In this document: positions 42,811 through 52,062 of the stretch, piece by piece
How the letters are laid out: each line of letters starts with the position of its first letter
How positions within the stretch are numbered: position 1 is the first letter of the stretch
Assembly: GCA_016718655.1 (NCBI GenBank)
Contig: JADKCV010000016.1
Location: 1-64,000 of the forward strand
Source: Flavobacteriales bacterium
Lineage (GTDB): Bacteria > Bacteroidota > Bacteroidia > Flavobacteriales_F > PHOS-HE28
Reading direction: 5' to 3'
Length of the DNA stretch: 64,000 bases
Translations under genes and position numbers: made by a program
The notes under the pieces: generated by a model
Database searches by the model: none
What the model was told of the DNA's origin: nothing
Seen by the model: the letters and a program-made list of their open reading frames with translations, nothing else

Positions 42811-43995
42811 ATGCCCGGTAACAGTTTCGGACACCTCTTCCGCCTCACGACCTTCGGCGAAAGCCATGGAGCGGCCATCGGTGGCGTGATCGATGGATGT
42901 CCGGCAGGACTGATGCTGGACTTGGCCGCCATCCAGCAGGAACTGGACCGGCGCAGACCGGGCAGCACCCCACTGGGCACCACGCGGAGTGAAGGCGATG
43001 TGGTGGAACTCCTGAGCGGGATCCTGGCCACGGATGATCTTCGTAGTGAAGACACCGGTGAGATGGTCCCCACTGCCATTCATCGGACCTTGGGTACGCC
43101 CATCGGCTTCATGATCCGGAACACCGATGCGAAGAGCACGGATTACGATCACTTGAAGGACGTCTACCGCCCAGGCCATGCCGACCTCAGTTGGGAGGAG
43201 AAGTACGGCATCCGCGATCATCGGGGTGGTGGCCGCAGCAGTGCGCGAGAGACGGCTTGTCGTGTGGTGGCCGGCGCAGTGGCCCGTCAGCTGTTGGCGA
43301 AGCAGGGGATCACGGTGTCCGCATACGTGTCCCAAGTAGGATCGGAATCCGTTCAGCGCCCCTATCAGGAGTTGGAACTGACCGGCACATGGTCCAGTGA
43401 CGTGCGTTGCCCAGATGCGGGAACGGCGGCCCGGATGATCGCGCTCATCGAACAGGTGCGCAGCGAAGGCGATTCCATCGGAGGCGTGGTCTCCTGTGTG
43501 GCGAAAGGTGTGCCACCCGGTCTAGGCGAACCGGTGTTCGATCGTTTGGAGGCGGACCTGGCCAAGGCCATGCTTTCCATCAATGCCACCAAAGGCTTCC
43601 AGGTCGGTAGTGGTTTCGCTACAGCGCACATGCGCGGTTCGGAGCACAACGATGCCCTGGTCAGGGGTTGGCGGAAGGAACATACCCCCTTCGTTCCCGA
43701 GGGGATGTCCATGGAGAAAGGTGCCATCCGCAGTGCGACCAACCACAGCGGGGGTACACAAGGAGGGATCAGCAGCGGCGAGGACATCCGCTTCGATGTG
43801 GCGTTCAAGCCCCCGGCCACCATCGCCAAAGCCCAACGGACCGTCAATACCCGATGGGAAGAGGTCACCTTGGAAGCCAAAGGCAGGCATGATCCCTGCG
43901 TCGTTCCCCGCGCCGTCCCCATTGTGGAGGCCATGACCTGTCTGGTCCTGGCCGATCACGTGCTGCGGCATCGGTCCTCGCGCATCGCGCCTTGA
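42811..43995 (+). CDS. aroC: chorismate synthase
   Basis: Converts EPSP to chorismate, the last step of the shikimate pathway, with reduced FMN. Signatures: LTTFGESHGAAIGGVIDGCP near residue 12, the RGGGRSSARET block near 137, KGFQVGSGF near 268 and a RFDVAFKPPATI-like stretch near 330. Length is 394 residues. ATG 42811 is the family start (PGNSFGHLFR). It is divergent from the SGNH hydrolase with about 100 bases between starts. Confidence 0.97.
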   Translation: MPGNSFGHLFRLTTFGESHGAAIGGVIDGCPAGLMLDLAAIQQELDRRRPGSTPLGTTRSEGDVVELLSGILATDDLRSEDTGEMVPTAIHRTLGTPIGFMIRNTDAKSTDYDHLKDVYRPGHADLSWEEKYGIRDHRGGGRSSARETACRVVAGAVARQLLAKQGITVSAYVSQVGSESVQRPYQELELTGTWSSDVRCPDAGTAARMIALIEQVRSEGDSIGGVVSCVAKGVPPGLGEPVFDRLEADLAKAMLSINATKGFQVGSGFATAHMRGSEHNDALVRGWRKEHTPFVPEGMSMEKGAIRSATNHSGGTQGGISSGEDIRFDVAFKPPATIAKAQRTVNTRWEEVTLEAKGRHDPCVVPRAVPIVEAMTCLVLADHVLRHRSSRIAP

Positions 43996-44174
43996 ACCAC
44001 CGGGGTTCATCACCGATCCATTGTGGAAGATCCGTCGAGCCGGGGAGGGCCATGCCCCTTGGTGGAACGATCTTTGCACTTGGAACGGTCCGCACTGCTC
44101 ACCGAACACGATCGGATGGATGTTCGCGGACCCTGACTCCGAACTCGTTCACCGACCCTTACCACCCGAATCCC

Positions 44175-47009
44175 ATGGCCAAGTGGACCAAACGCATTCT
44201 GCTCACGTTGGGCATCCTTTTCGTGCTGCTCCTCGCAGCAGCCGTGCTCATCCCCATTCTCTTCAAGGACAAGATCGAGGCGGCCGTGAAGGTCGAGGTG
44301 AACAAGAACATCAATGCGGCAGTGGATTGGGGCGAGTGGGACATCACCATCTTCAAGAGCTTCCCGGACCTGACCGTGGAGGTGGCGGATGTGAAAGTGA
44401 GCAACGTGGCCCCGTTCGAAGGCATCGACCTGGCACGGATCGGTACGCTTACAGCGACCGTGGACATCAAGAGCGTTTTCGACGACAAGATCGACATCAA
44501 GCGGATCGGCCTGGTGAAGCCCCATATTCACGTGAAGGTCTTGGAGGACGGCCGAGCCAACTGGGACATCGCCAAGGCCGACAGTTCCGCTTCCGACGCT
44601 CCAGTGGATACCGCAACGACCGCCTTCCATGTCGGCCTACGTGAATACTGGATCGAGGACGGCTCGCTCATCTACGACGACGCCTCGCTCACCTATTTGA
44701 TGGAGTTGAAGGGCTTGGACCACACCGGCAGTGGCGACTTCACCCAGGACCTCTTCACGCTGAGCACCGTCACCCATGCGGATTCCGCAACGGTGGTCTT
44801 TGATGGCATCAAGTACCTGCGCAACGTGAAGGCCGACATCACCGCCGATCTGGACATGGATATGCCGAACATGAAGTTCACGTTCAAGAACAACGAGGCC
44901 ACGATCAATCAACTGGTGCTCGGCTTTGATGGATGGTTGGCCATGCCCGCCGATGACATCGACATGGACCTGACGTGGAGCGCGAAGAAGACCGACTTCG
45001 GAACCTTGCTGTCCTTGGTACCTGCGGAATTCGCCACCGACCTCACCGGTGTACAGATGAGCGGGAAGGCCGGTTTTAGCGGACATGTGAAGGGGACCTA
45101 CAACGAGACGAGCATGCCGGGCTTCGGGGTGACCGTGGACGTGGATAATGGCCGCTTCAAATACCCGGACCTGCCCGCTGCGGTGGAGAACATCTTCGTG
45201 GACCTGAAGATCAACAGTCCTGGAGGAAGCGACATGGACAAGATGGTGGTCGACCTCAAGCGCTTCGCCATGAAGATGGCCGGTAATCCGGTGGAGGCCC
45301 GTATGTACCTGACCACCCCCATGAGCGACCCCAACGTGGATGCGGAGATCAAGGCCGACCTGGACCTTTCCAGTGTGAAGAAGGTGGTGCCGATGGAAGA
45401 GGAGCTGAAGGGCTTCTTCAAGGCCGATGTACGCATGAAAGGCCGGATGAGCGATGTGGACGCCGGTCGCTACGACAACTTCAAGGCCGATGGCACCATG
45501 ACGTTACGCGAGATGGACTATCGGAGCGATTCGCTGCCCGCGGTGGGCATCACCGTATTGGACTTCTCCTTCAGCCCGCGCTTTCTGGCGCTCACCAAGT
45601 TCGTGGGCAGTTTGGGCACAAGCAACCTGCAAGCCCAAGGCCGCATGGACAACTACCTGCAATGGTGGCTTAAGGATAGCACCCTGGTCGGTTCCTTCGA
45701 CCTCACCGCGAACCGCTTCGACCTGAACGAGCTGATGGGTCCCTCCACACCCGAAGCGGAAGCTGCTCCGGCCGCTGCGGATACCACCCCCATGAGCGTC
45801 ATCGAGGTGCCGGGCAACATCGACTTCCGCATGGGTCTTGCCGTTCAGGAGGTCATCTACGACAACCTCCAACTCACCAACGTGAAAGGAGGGCTGCACG
45901 TGCACGACCAACGCGTGGACCTCAAGGATGTCTTCTTCAACCTCTTCGATGGCGCGGTGACCATGGCGGGCGGCTATGACACGAAGGATGCCAAGCATCC
46001 ACGGATCGACATGAACTACGATGTGCGGGAACTGGACATCGAGAAGACCGTGGCCTATGTGGACATGGTCCAGAAGATGGCCCCCATCGCCAAGAGCTGT
46101 AAGGGGCGATTCAGCACGGACCTCACGATGAAAGCCGTCTTGGACGAGCACATGCAGCCGGATATGAACACCTTGGAGGGACGCGGAACGTTGCGGACGA
46201 AGAGCGTGCGGGTGGACGGGTTCCAGCCCTTGGTGGATATCGCCAAGGCCTTGAAATTGAAGGGCATCGAGAACACCACGCTCCAGGACATCGACTTCGT
46301 GTATCGCTTCATTGAAGGGAAGATGATCACGGATCCCTTCCCCGTCAAGATCGATCGCATCAAGGCCACGGTGGGCGGTAGCACCGCTTTCGCCGATCAA
46401 GCCATCGACTACGACATGAAGGCCAAGGTGCCAAGCGATATGTTCGGGTCGGCCGCTGCACAGACCATCGGGGGCTTGTTGGGCAAGGCGAACAGTGCCA
46501 TCGGCTCGAACTTCGCTGTACCGGCCGAGCTCGATGTCACCGTCAAGATCACCGGCACGGTCACGAAGCCGGTGGTGAAGCCGGTGTTCGCTGGCGGAAC
46601 GACGAGTGTGAAGGATGCCGTGGTCACCGAGATCAAGCAGACCGTGAACGCCGAGATCGGCAAAGCGAAGGAGGAGGCCATCGCCAAGGCGCGTGAGGAA
46701 GCGGCCCGACTGGTCGCTGAGGCACAGAAGCAGGCGGATCAGCTCAAAGCGGATGCCCGACGGGAAGCAGCTTCGGCAAAGGCTCAGGCGTACAAATTGG
46801 CCGATGATGAAGTGGCCAAGGTGACAAATCCGTTGGCCAAGATGGCCGCCAAGGCCGTTGCCGACAAGGCCAAGAAGGAGGCCGACAAGAAGGAGCAACA
46901 GATCGTGGCCGAGGCTGACAAGCGTGCCGACGGGTTGGTGGAGGCCGCGCGCAAGAAGGGCGATGAGCTCATCGCAAAGGCCGAGGCCACCAACACCACA
47001 GTGAAATAG
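44175..47009 (+). CDS. AsmA-family protein with an Ala/Lys-rich helical tail
   Basis: Large envelope protein of 944 residues. One N-terminal membrane helix (about 10-30) is followed by an AsmA-type repeating beta region over most of the chain (LTVEVADVKVSNVAPF near 68 and an AsmA C-terminal block near 600-790). AsmA/TamB-like proteins are thought to bridge the periplasm and move phospholipids to the outer membrane. The last 130 residues are almost pure Ala/Lys/Glu/Asp helix (repeats such as AREEAARLVAEAQKQAD), a long coiled coil resembling LEA-type sequences. ATG 44175 opens the anchor helix. The 180 bases upstream hold only a weak GATCTTTG box near 44068. Confidence 0.88.
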   Translation: MAKWTKRILLTLGILFVLLLAAAVLIPILFKDKIEAAVKVEVNKNINAAVDWGEWDITIFKSFPDLTVEVADVKVSNVAPFEGIDLARIGTLTATVDIKSVFDDKIDIKRIGLVKPHIHVKVLEDGRANWDIAKADSSASDAPVDTATTAFHVGLREYWIEDGSLIYDDASLTYLMELKGLDHTGSGDFTQDLFTLSTVTHADSATVVFDGIKYLRNVKADITADLDMDMPNMKFTFKNNEATINQLVLGFDGWLAMPADDIDMDLTWSAKKTDFGTLLSLVPAEFATDLTGVQMSGKAGFSGHVKGTYNETSMPGFGVTVDVDNGRFKYPDLPAAVENIFVDLKINSPGGSDMDKMVVDLKRFAMKMAGNPVEARMYLTTPMSDPNVDAEIKADLDLSSVKKVVPMEEELKGFFKADVRMKGRMSDVDAGRYDNFKADGTMTLREMDYRSDSLPAVGITVLDFSFSPRFLALTKFVGSLGTSNLQAQGRMDNYLQWWLKDSTLVGSFDLTANRFDLNELMGPSTPEAEAAPAAADTTPMSVIEVPGNIDFRMGLAVQEVIYDNLQLTNVKGGLHVHDQRVDLKDVFFNLFDGAVTMAGGYDTKDAKHPRIDMNYDVRELDIEKTVAYVDMVQKMAPIAKSCKGRFSTDLTMKAVLDEHMQPDMNTLEGRGTLRTKSVRVDGFQPLVDIAKALKLKGIENTTLQDIDFVYRFIEGKMITDPFPVKIDRIKATVGGSTAFADQAIDYDMKAKVPSDMFGSAAAQTIGGLLGKANSAIGSNFAVPAELDVTVKITGTVTKPVVKPVFAGGTTSVKDAVVTEIKQTVNAEIGKAKEEAIAKAREEAARLVAEAQKQADQLKADARREAASAKAQAYKLADDEVAKVTNPLAKMAAKAVADKAKKEADKKEQQIVAEADKRADGLVEAARKKGDELIAKAEATNTTVK

Positions 47010-47052
47010 GCCGCAACCTGGCATGGGATCGGAAGAGAATCATGTGCAGCAG

Positions 47053-49095
47053 ATGAGCAGGACCCGCTTGATACAGTTCCTACTAGCTACGGCCCTTGGG
47101 TCGGCGCCGATCATGGTCCTCGCCCAGGATGGAGAAGATCCGTGCGGCGGCCCCACTGACAAGAAGATCGTGAAGCTGTTGGAGGAGGCCTCCAAGGCCA
47201 AGGATCCCATGGAGCGCCACAGCGCACTGAAAAGCACCTTGGAGGTCGATCCCGAATGTGTGGAATGCAATTTCCGCCTGGGCCTGTCGGCCTACCGCAT
47301 CGCCAAGGAAGGTGGCAAAGGCTTCAAGGCGGCTGTCGGCTATTTCGCCAAGGTGCAAGCAATTTGCCCCAACTACCATAGTGACGTGCCCTACACGCTA
47401 GGGGTGATGCATTACGCCGAGGACAACTTCGCCGAAGCCGCCCGGTCCTTCGAGGCCTTTCGCAAGTTCCCCAGTGACGATGCCACACGCATGTCCAAGG
47501 ACTACGACAAGCAATACCAGGACGTGGAGGAGATCATGCCCGAATTGCAGTTCTATGTGGACTTCTACAAGAACACCGCACCATTGGATCCGGTCGTGGT
47601 GCTGAACGTGAGCACACCTGCCGACGAGTATCTACCGATGTTATCACCCGATAACGAGTTGCTCTTCTTCACGCGCAAGCAGAACGTGAAGGCCAAGGGT
47701 GATATCGTGGGTCGTGACGTGGAGGAGTTGACGGAGTCGCGCCGGAAAGGGATGACCGAGCCTTTCACTGGAGGGCGTGCGCTACCTGAGCCGTTCAATG
47801 TGGGCGATAGCTACGGTGGGGTCACCGTAAGCGTGAACAACAAGGAGATGTTCGTCACCGTTTGCGGCCCTGCTGATGTTCGCGGTTACCGCAACTGTGA
47901 CATCTTCCGTACCCACTACGACAGCAAGTTCAACCTGGACATCGGTGGGCAGGAGTGGGAGTGGAACGGGTTGGACGATGTGGGAGAGGTCATCAATGGG
48001 CCTGACTCCTGGGAGAGCCAGCCCACCTTGAGCGGTGACGGTCGCACCTTGTACTACGCGCGCCAGGCCCAGAACACGGACGGAATGGACATCTTCTTCA
48101 GCACCCGTGATGACAAGGGCCAATGGTCCCCGGGTCGCCCGGTTCCCGGGATCAATACCCTCGGTGATGAGAAGGCCCCCTTCATGCACAGCGACAGTCG
48201 CACCCTGTACTTCGCGGCCCGTCAGAACGCGGAAGGGCAGGGCCACCAAGGCATTGGTGGCTATGACATCTTCTTCAGCCGGATGGGCGATGATGGGAAG
48301 TGGAGCAAGCCACGCAACATCGGTGCGCCGATCAATACGCCGGAGGATGAACATGGCCTGATCGTGAGCGCCGATGGACACACCGCCTACTTCGCCAGTG
48401 GACGATACAAGGGTGCAGGTGGACTGGATATCTACGGCTTCGCATTGCCGAACGATGTGCGACCGGACGATGTCCTCATCGTGAAAGGCGAGGTGCGTGA
48501 CGAGCAAGGGCAACTGGTGAAGAACGCCCAGGTGGAGATCAAGTACATGGACACGCGGATGACCGAGATCATCCAAGTGGACGATGCCGATGGACGCTAC
48601 GCTACGGTCCTTCGGCTGAAGCCCGGGAGTGATGTGATCATGACCGTGAAGAAGGAGGACCATGTATTCGAATCGCGCAGTTTCAGCATCGAGGACACGG
48701 TGCGGGCCGCAGTTGCCACAGTGGACATGACCGTGCAGCGGATCGAGGTTGGCAAGAGCTACCGGGTGAGCGACATCCGCTACGCCACCAGTTCAGCGGA
48801 TATCACGAAGAGCAGCGAGTACATCCTGGATGAGCTGATCACCTTCCTGAACGAGAACGCCACTGTGAAGATCCGTATCGAGGGGCACACCGACAATGTG
48901 GGAAGCATGGAGCAGAACATGGCCTTGAGTGCCGATCGGGCCTTCACCGTGATGGAATACCTGCGAAACAAGGGAGTTGCAGCGGGTAGGCTTGCATTCA
49001 AGGGCTTCGGTCCCACACAGCCCTTGGCCTCCAACGACACGCCGGAGGGGCGTGCACAGAACCGCCGTACCGCGTTCGTCATCACCGGCCGCTAA
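47053..49095 (+). CDS. OmpA-family outer-membrane protein with TPR and PD40 repeats
   Basis: Exported protein of 680 residues. The signal peptide ends near IMVLAQ (about 25). A TPR-like helical region spans 40-150 and a WD40-like PD40 beta-propeller spans about 190-465, with repeats such as QPTLSGDGRTLYYA and KAPFMHSDSRTLYFA. A carboxypeptidase-regulatory-like domain lies near 470-560. The C-terminal OmpA peptidoglycan-binding domain (about 575-680) has IRIEGHTDNVG and the RAQNRRTAFVI end. This architecture resembles PorE, which links T9SS to peptidoglycan, but several paralogues share it, so PorE is only a possibility. ATG 47053 is preferred over 47023 because it opens the signal peptide. 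Confidence 0.87.
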   Translation: MSRTRLIQFLLATALGSAPIMVLAQDGEDPCGGPTDKKIVKLLEEASKAKDPMERHSALKSTLEVDPECVECNFRLGLSAYRIAKEGGKGFKAAVGYFAKVQAICPNYHSDVPYTLGVMHYAEDNFAEAARSFEAFRKFPSDDATRMSKDYDKQYQDVEEIMPELQFYVDFYKNTAPLDPVVVLNVSTPADEYLPMLSPDNELLFFTRKQNVKAKGDIVGRDVEELTESRRKGMTEPFTGGRALPEPFNVGDSYGGVTVSVNNKEMFVTVCGPADVRGYRNCDIFRTHYDSKFNLDIGGQEWEWNGLDDVGEVINGPDSWESQPTLSGDGRTLYYARQAQNTDGMDIFFSTRDDKGQWSPGRPVPGINTLGDEKAPFMHSDSRTLYFAARQNAEGQGHQGIGGYDIFFSRMGDDGKWSKPRNIGAPINTPEDEHGLIVSADGHTAYFASGRYKGAGGLDIYGFALPNDVRPDDVLIVKGEVRDEQGQLVKNAQVEIKYMDTRMTEIIQVDDADGRYATVLRLKPGSDVIMTVKKEDHVFESRSFSIEDTVRAAVATVDMTVQRIEVGKSYRVSDIRYATSSADITKSSEYILDELITFLNENATVKIRIEGHTDNVGSMEQNMALSADRAFTVMEYLRNKGVAAGRLAFKGFGPTQPLASNDTPEGRAQNRRTAFVITGR

Positions 49096-49200
49096 CCGGT
49101 CCCTGGGACCACCTGATCGCCATCAGGTCGTATGCTGGCCATTCTGCTATGCAGCGTGAACAGAGGCCTGTTCCCGTGGTTACATTTACCACGGAAAACA

Positions 49201-51276
49201 ATGAGCATGAGGCATTCTAGCACCCTTATCGCATTCGCGTTCGCCAGCCTGGTGCAGGGACAGATCTCACATGGCGGCAGTCCCATCGGATGGGGAACGG
49301 CCATGGCCCTACGTTCCGATGTACCGGTCATGACCGTTGGAGGGGTCGATCCCTTTGCCTTGGTGGCCAGCTTGCCCACCGACGGCGAGTTCCGGTATGG
49401 TGTGCAGCGCACGGTACAGGTGGATGTGCCACAGGAGGGCCTGTGGATGGACCTGACCGAAGGTGGACGGGTCTGCCAGGTCGTTCTTTCGAGCCCTGGC
49501 GCGGTGATGCTGAGCGTGCAGTTCGATCGATGGTCGCTTCCTGCGGGAGCCGAGGTCTTCCTTTACAACCCGGACCGTACGTTCTTCATCGGCGGGTTCA
49601 ATGCTTCCAACGCTTCACCCCAAGGGACCATGGCCACCAGTGTCATTCCGGGGGACCGGGTGGTGATCGAATATCGCGTGCCTTCCGAGGTGCTTCCTGG
49701 TCGGCTCCGTGTGGAGAGCGTGACACACGGTATCTCGGACATCTTCCGCTTCGCGGAGGCCGGGTTGTTGCGCGATATCGATCCCGGATACCAGAGCGCA
49801 CCGTGCCACAACAATGTGATCTGCCCAGCGGCATCGGCTTGGCAGGACCAGAAGCGTGCGGTGGCCCTCTTCCTTCGCCCGGATGGGAACGGATGCACCG
49901 GCACCCTCGTGAACAACACCCAAGAGCCGGGTCGACCCTACTTCTACATGGCCAACCACTGTTACCAACCCAATGAAGGGCAGTGGGTATTCTACTTCAA
50001 CTACGATTCGCCTTCCTGTGTCGGGAACAGTGGGCCTACCACACAGACCCTGACGGGTGGGGTGAAGCGCGCGGCTTATTACTATGACGACTTCTGTTTG
50101 CTGGAATTGTTCGATACACCACCGGCCGACTACAACGTGTTCTATGCAGGATGGGATCGGTCGGGAACGGGGCCGACAAGTCAAACGGTGATCCACCATC
50201 CCCTTTACGACGTGAAGAAGATCACCTTCGATAACAATCCGGCCACCTCCTATGCGGATGGTGAGGGTATCCAGATGTGGCGGAATTTCTGGGACAGCGG
50301 CATCGTGGAGCCCGTATCCAGTGGCTCACCGCTCTTCGATCAGAACAAGCGCATCATCGGTCACATGACGGAAGGCGCACAGACCTGTGCCAACCCAGCC
50401 ACGGTCCACACCGGTTGTGCCAAGTTCAGCGCTAGTTGGGACGGTACATCCGCATCCACGCGACTTCGGGATTGGCTTGATCCAGCGAACACCACGATCA
50501 CACTTGACGGATACGACCCGGTGGTCGTACCGGAGCCTTGCCGGATCAATGTGCGGGTGTTCCTGGAAGGGACCTATAACACAGTAGCGGGCCGGATGAA
50601 CTCCAACTTGCGTTCCTTGGGGCTGATACCTGTCCAGGAGCCCTATATGACGCTAGGCTTTGAGCACGTGATCGGCGGTGGGGAGACGACCCAGCCCACG
50701 GTATTCTCGGTCACAGGCGCCAATGCGGTGGTGGATTGGGTGGTCATCGAGTTGCGCAGTCCGACAGCACCATTCGAGGTCGCGATCACCCGGAGCGCAT
50801 TGTTGCAGTCGGATGGTGATGTGGTGGATACCGATGGTGTTTCGGCAGTGGAATTCCCCGTCGCCCAAGGGGCCTACCGGGTCGCGGTGCATCACCGCAA
50901 TCACTTGCGTATCATCACCGCCGGTGGGGTGGCTCTTTCCCCGGTGCCCGTGTCGCTCGATCTCAGCAACGGGTCGGTCGCCTTGCAAGGCGGGAACCTC
51001 GCCACCAACCTGTTGGATGGTCGCCGGGTGATGGTCCCGGGCGACTGCGTTCGGGATGGGGTGGTGCGTTATTCCGGGGCGGATAACGATCGCGATCCCG
51101 TGCTGGCCCGAGTGGGGGGCTCTGTACCCACCAATGTGGTGAATGGTTACTTCTCCGAGGACCTCAACCTTGATGGGGTGGTGCGTTACGCGGGAAGTGC
51201 CAACGATCGGGACATCATCCTGCTCTCCATCGGCGGTTCCATCCCCACGAACACCCGGGTGGCCCAATTCCCCTAG
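49201..51276 (+). CDS. secreted lysyl-endopeptidase-like serine protease with C-terminal NDRD repeats
   Basis: Exported protease of 691 residues. The signal peptide ends near SLVQGQ (about 19). A propeptide-like beta domain covers roughly 50-195. The chymotrypsin-fold domain resembles Achromobacter lysyl endopeptidase: GCTGTLVNNT and YFYMANHC (His about 258), DDFCLLEL (Asp about 299) and SSGSPLFD (Ser about 379), with several paired cysteines. The last 80 residues hold two related Asp-rich repeats, GDCVRDGVVRYSGADNDRD and EDLNLDGVVRYAGSANDRD, ending in QFP. This replaces the usual type A sorting domain and looks like a dockerin-type calcium module. TACATTTA at 49181-49188 may be the -7 box. 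Confidence 0.85.
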   Translation: MSMRHSSTLIAFAFASLVQGQISHGGSPIGWGTAMALRSDVPVMTVGGVDPFALVASLPTDGEFRYGVQRTVQVDVPQEGLWMDLTEGGRVCQVVLSSPGAVMLSVQFDRWSLPAGAEVFLYNPDRTFFIGGFNASNASPQGTMATSVIPGDRVVIEYRVPSEVLPGRLRVESVTHGISDIFRFAEAGLLRDIDPGYQSAPCHNNVICPAASAWQDQKRAVALFLRPDGNGCTGTLVNNTQEPGRPYFYMANHCYQPNEGQWVFYFNYDSPSCVGNSGPTTQTLTGGVKRAAYYYDDFCLLELFDTPPADYNVFYAGWDRSGTGPTSQTVIHHPLYDVKKITFDNNPATSYADGEGIQMWRNFWDSGIVEPVSSGSPLFDQNKRIIGHMTEGAQTCANPATVHTGCAKFSASWDGTSASTRLRDWLDPANTTITLDGYDPVVVPEPCRINVRVFLEGTYNTVAGRMNSNLRSLGLIPVQEPYMTLGFEHVIGGGETTQPTVFSVTGANAVVDWVVIELRSPTAPFEVAITRSALLQSDGDVVDTDGVSAVEFPVAQGAYRVAVHHRNHLRIITAGGVALSPVPVSLDLSNGSVALQGGNLATNLLDGRRVMVPGDCVRDGVVRYSGADNDRDPVLARVGGSVPTNVVNGYFSEDLNLDGVVRYAGSANDRDIILLSIGGSIPTNTRVAQFP

Positions 51277-51281
51277 TAGGG

Positions 51282-52046
51282 TCAGTTCCCTTCGGTATCC
51301 TTCAAGATGCGGTTGCGCATCATGCGCAGGTTCAGCATCTCCACCATCACGCTGAAGCCCATGGCGAAGTAGATGTAGTTCTTATTGATGTGCTCGCCCA
51401 TGCCTTCGGTGACCAAGGCCATGCCGATCATCACCAGGAAGGCCAGTGCGAGCATCTTCACAGTCGCGTGTTTCTCCACGAAGCTGCTGATCGCACCTGC
51501 TGCCAACATCATCACACCCACAGCGATCATCACGGCAAGGATCATGATCACGATCTCATTGCTCATTCCCACTGCCGTGATCACACTATCCAAGGAGAAC
51601 ACGATATCGATGAGGATGATCTGGACGATCACCCCACCCAGGGTCCGGAGCTTCTTCTTCTTCCCCTTGGAGTGTTCCTCGTCGTGTCCTTGCACCTTCG
51701 CCCGGATCTCCACCGTGGCCTTGTACAACAGGAAGAGGCCTCCGATAAGGAGCACCATGTCGCGACCGCTGAACGGATGTTCCAGTACGGTGATGAACGG
51801 CTTGTCCAGGCTCATGACCCAACTGAGCGAGAGCAACAACAGCACCCGAGTGATCATGGCAAGGGCAAGGCCCATCTGACGCGCTTTACGCTGTTCAGCC
51901 GGTACGCTCAGGCTATTGCTGATGATGGAGATGAAGATGATGTTGTCGATCCCCAGTACGATCTCCAACGCCGTGAGCGTGAGCAGGGCGATGATGCCGT
52001 GCGAGGTGAGCAATACTGCGAAGTCGAGGGAGGCGAGGTCCAGCAT
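51282..52046 (-). CDS. TerC family membrane protein
   Basis: Integral membrane protein of 254 residues with about seven helices. TerC motifs with conserved acidic residues are clear: EIVLGIDNIIFISI near residue 27 and IVFSLDSVITAVGMSNE near 148. TerC proteins are linked to tellurite resistance and to manganese export during protein secretion. A His/Lys-rich cytosolic loop (about 118-135) may bind metal. It converges with the protease gene, five bases between stops, and follows the PLP enzyme after 16 bases on the same strand. Confidence 0.92.
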   Translation of the reverse strand: MLDLASLDFAVLLTSHGIIALLTLTALEIVLGIDNIIFISIISNSLSVPAEQRKARQMGLALAMITRVLLLLSLSWVMSLDKPFITVLEHPFSGRDMVLLIGGLFLLYKATVEIRAKVQGHDEEHSKGKKKKLRTLGGVIVQIILIDIVFSLDSVITAVGMSNEIVIMILAVMIAVGVMMLAAGAISSFVEKHATVKMLALAFLVMIGMALVTEGMGEHINKNYIYFAMGFSVMVEMLNLRMMRNRILKDTEGN

Positions 52047-52062
52047 GTGGAATAGGGGGATT

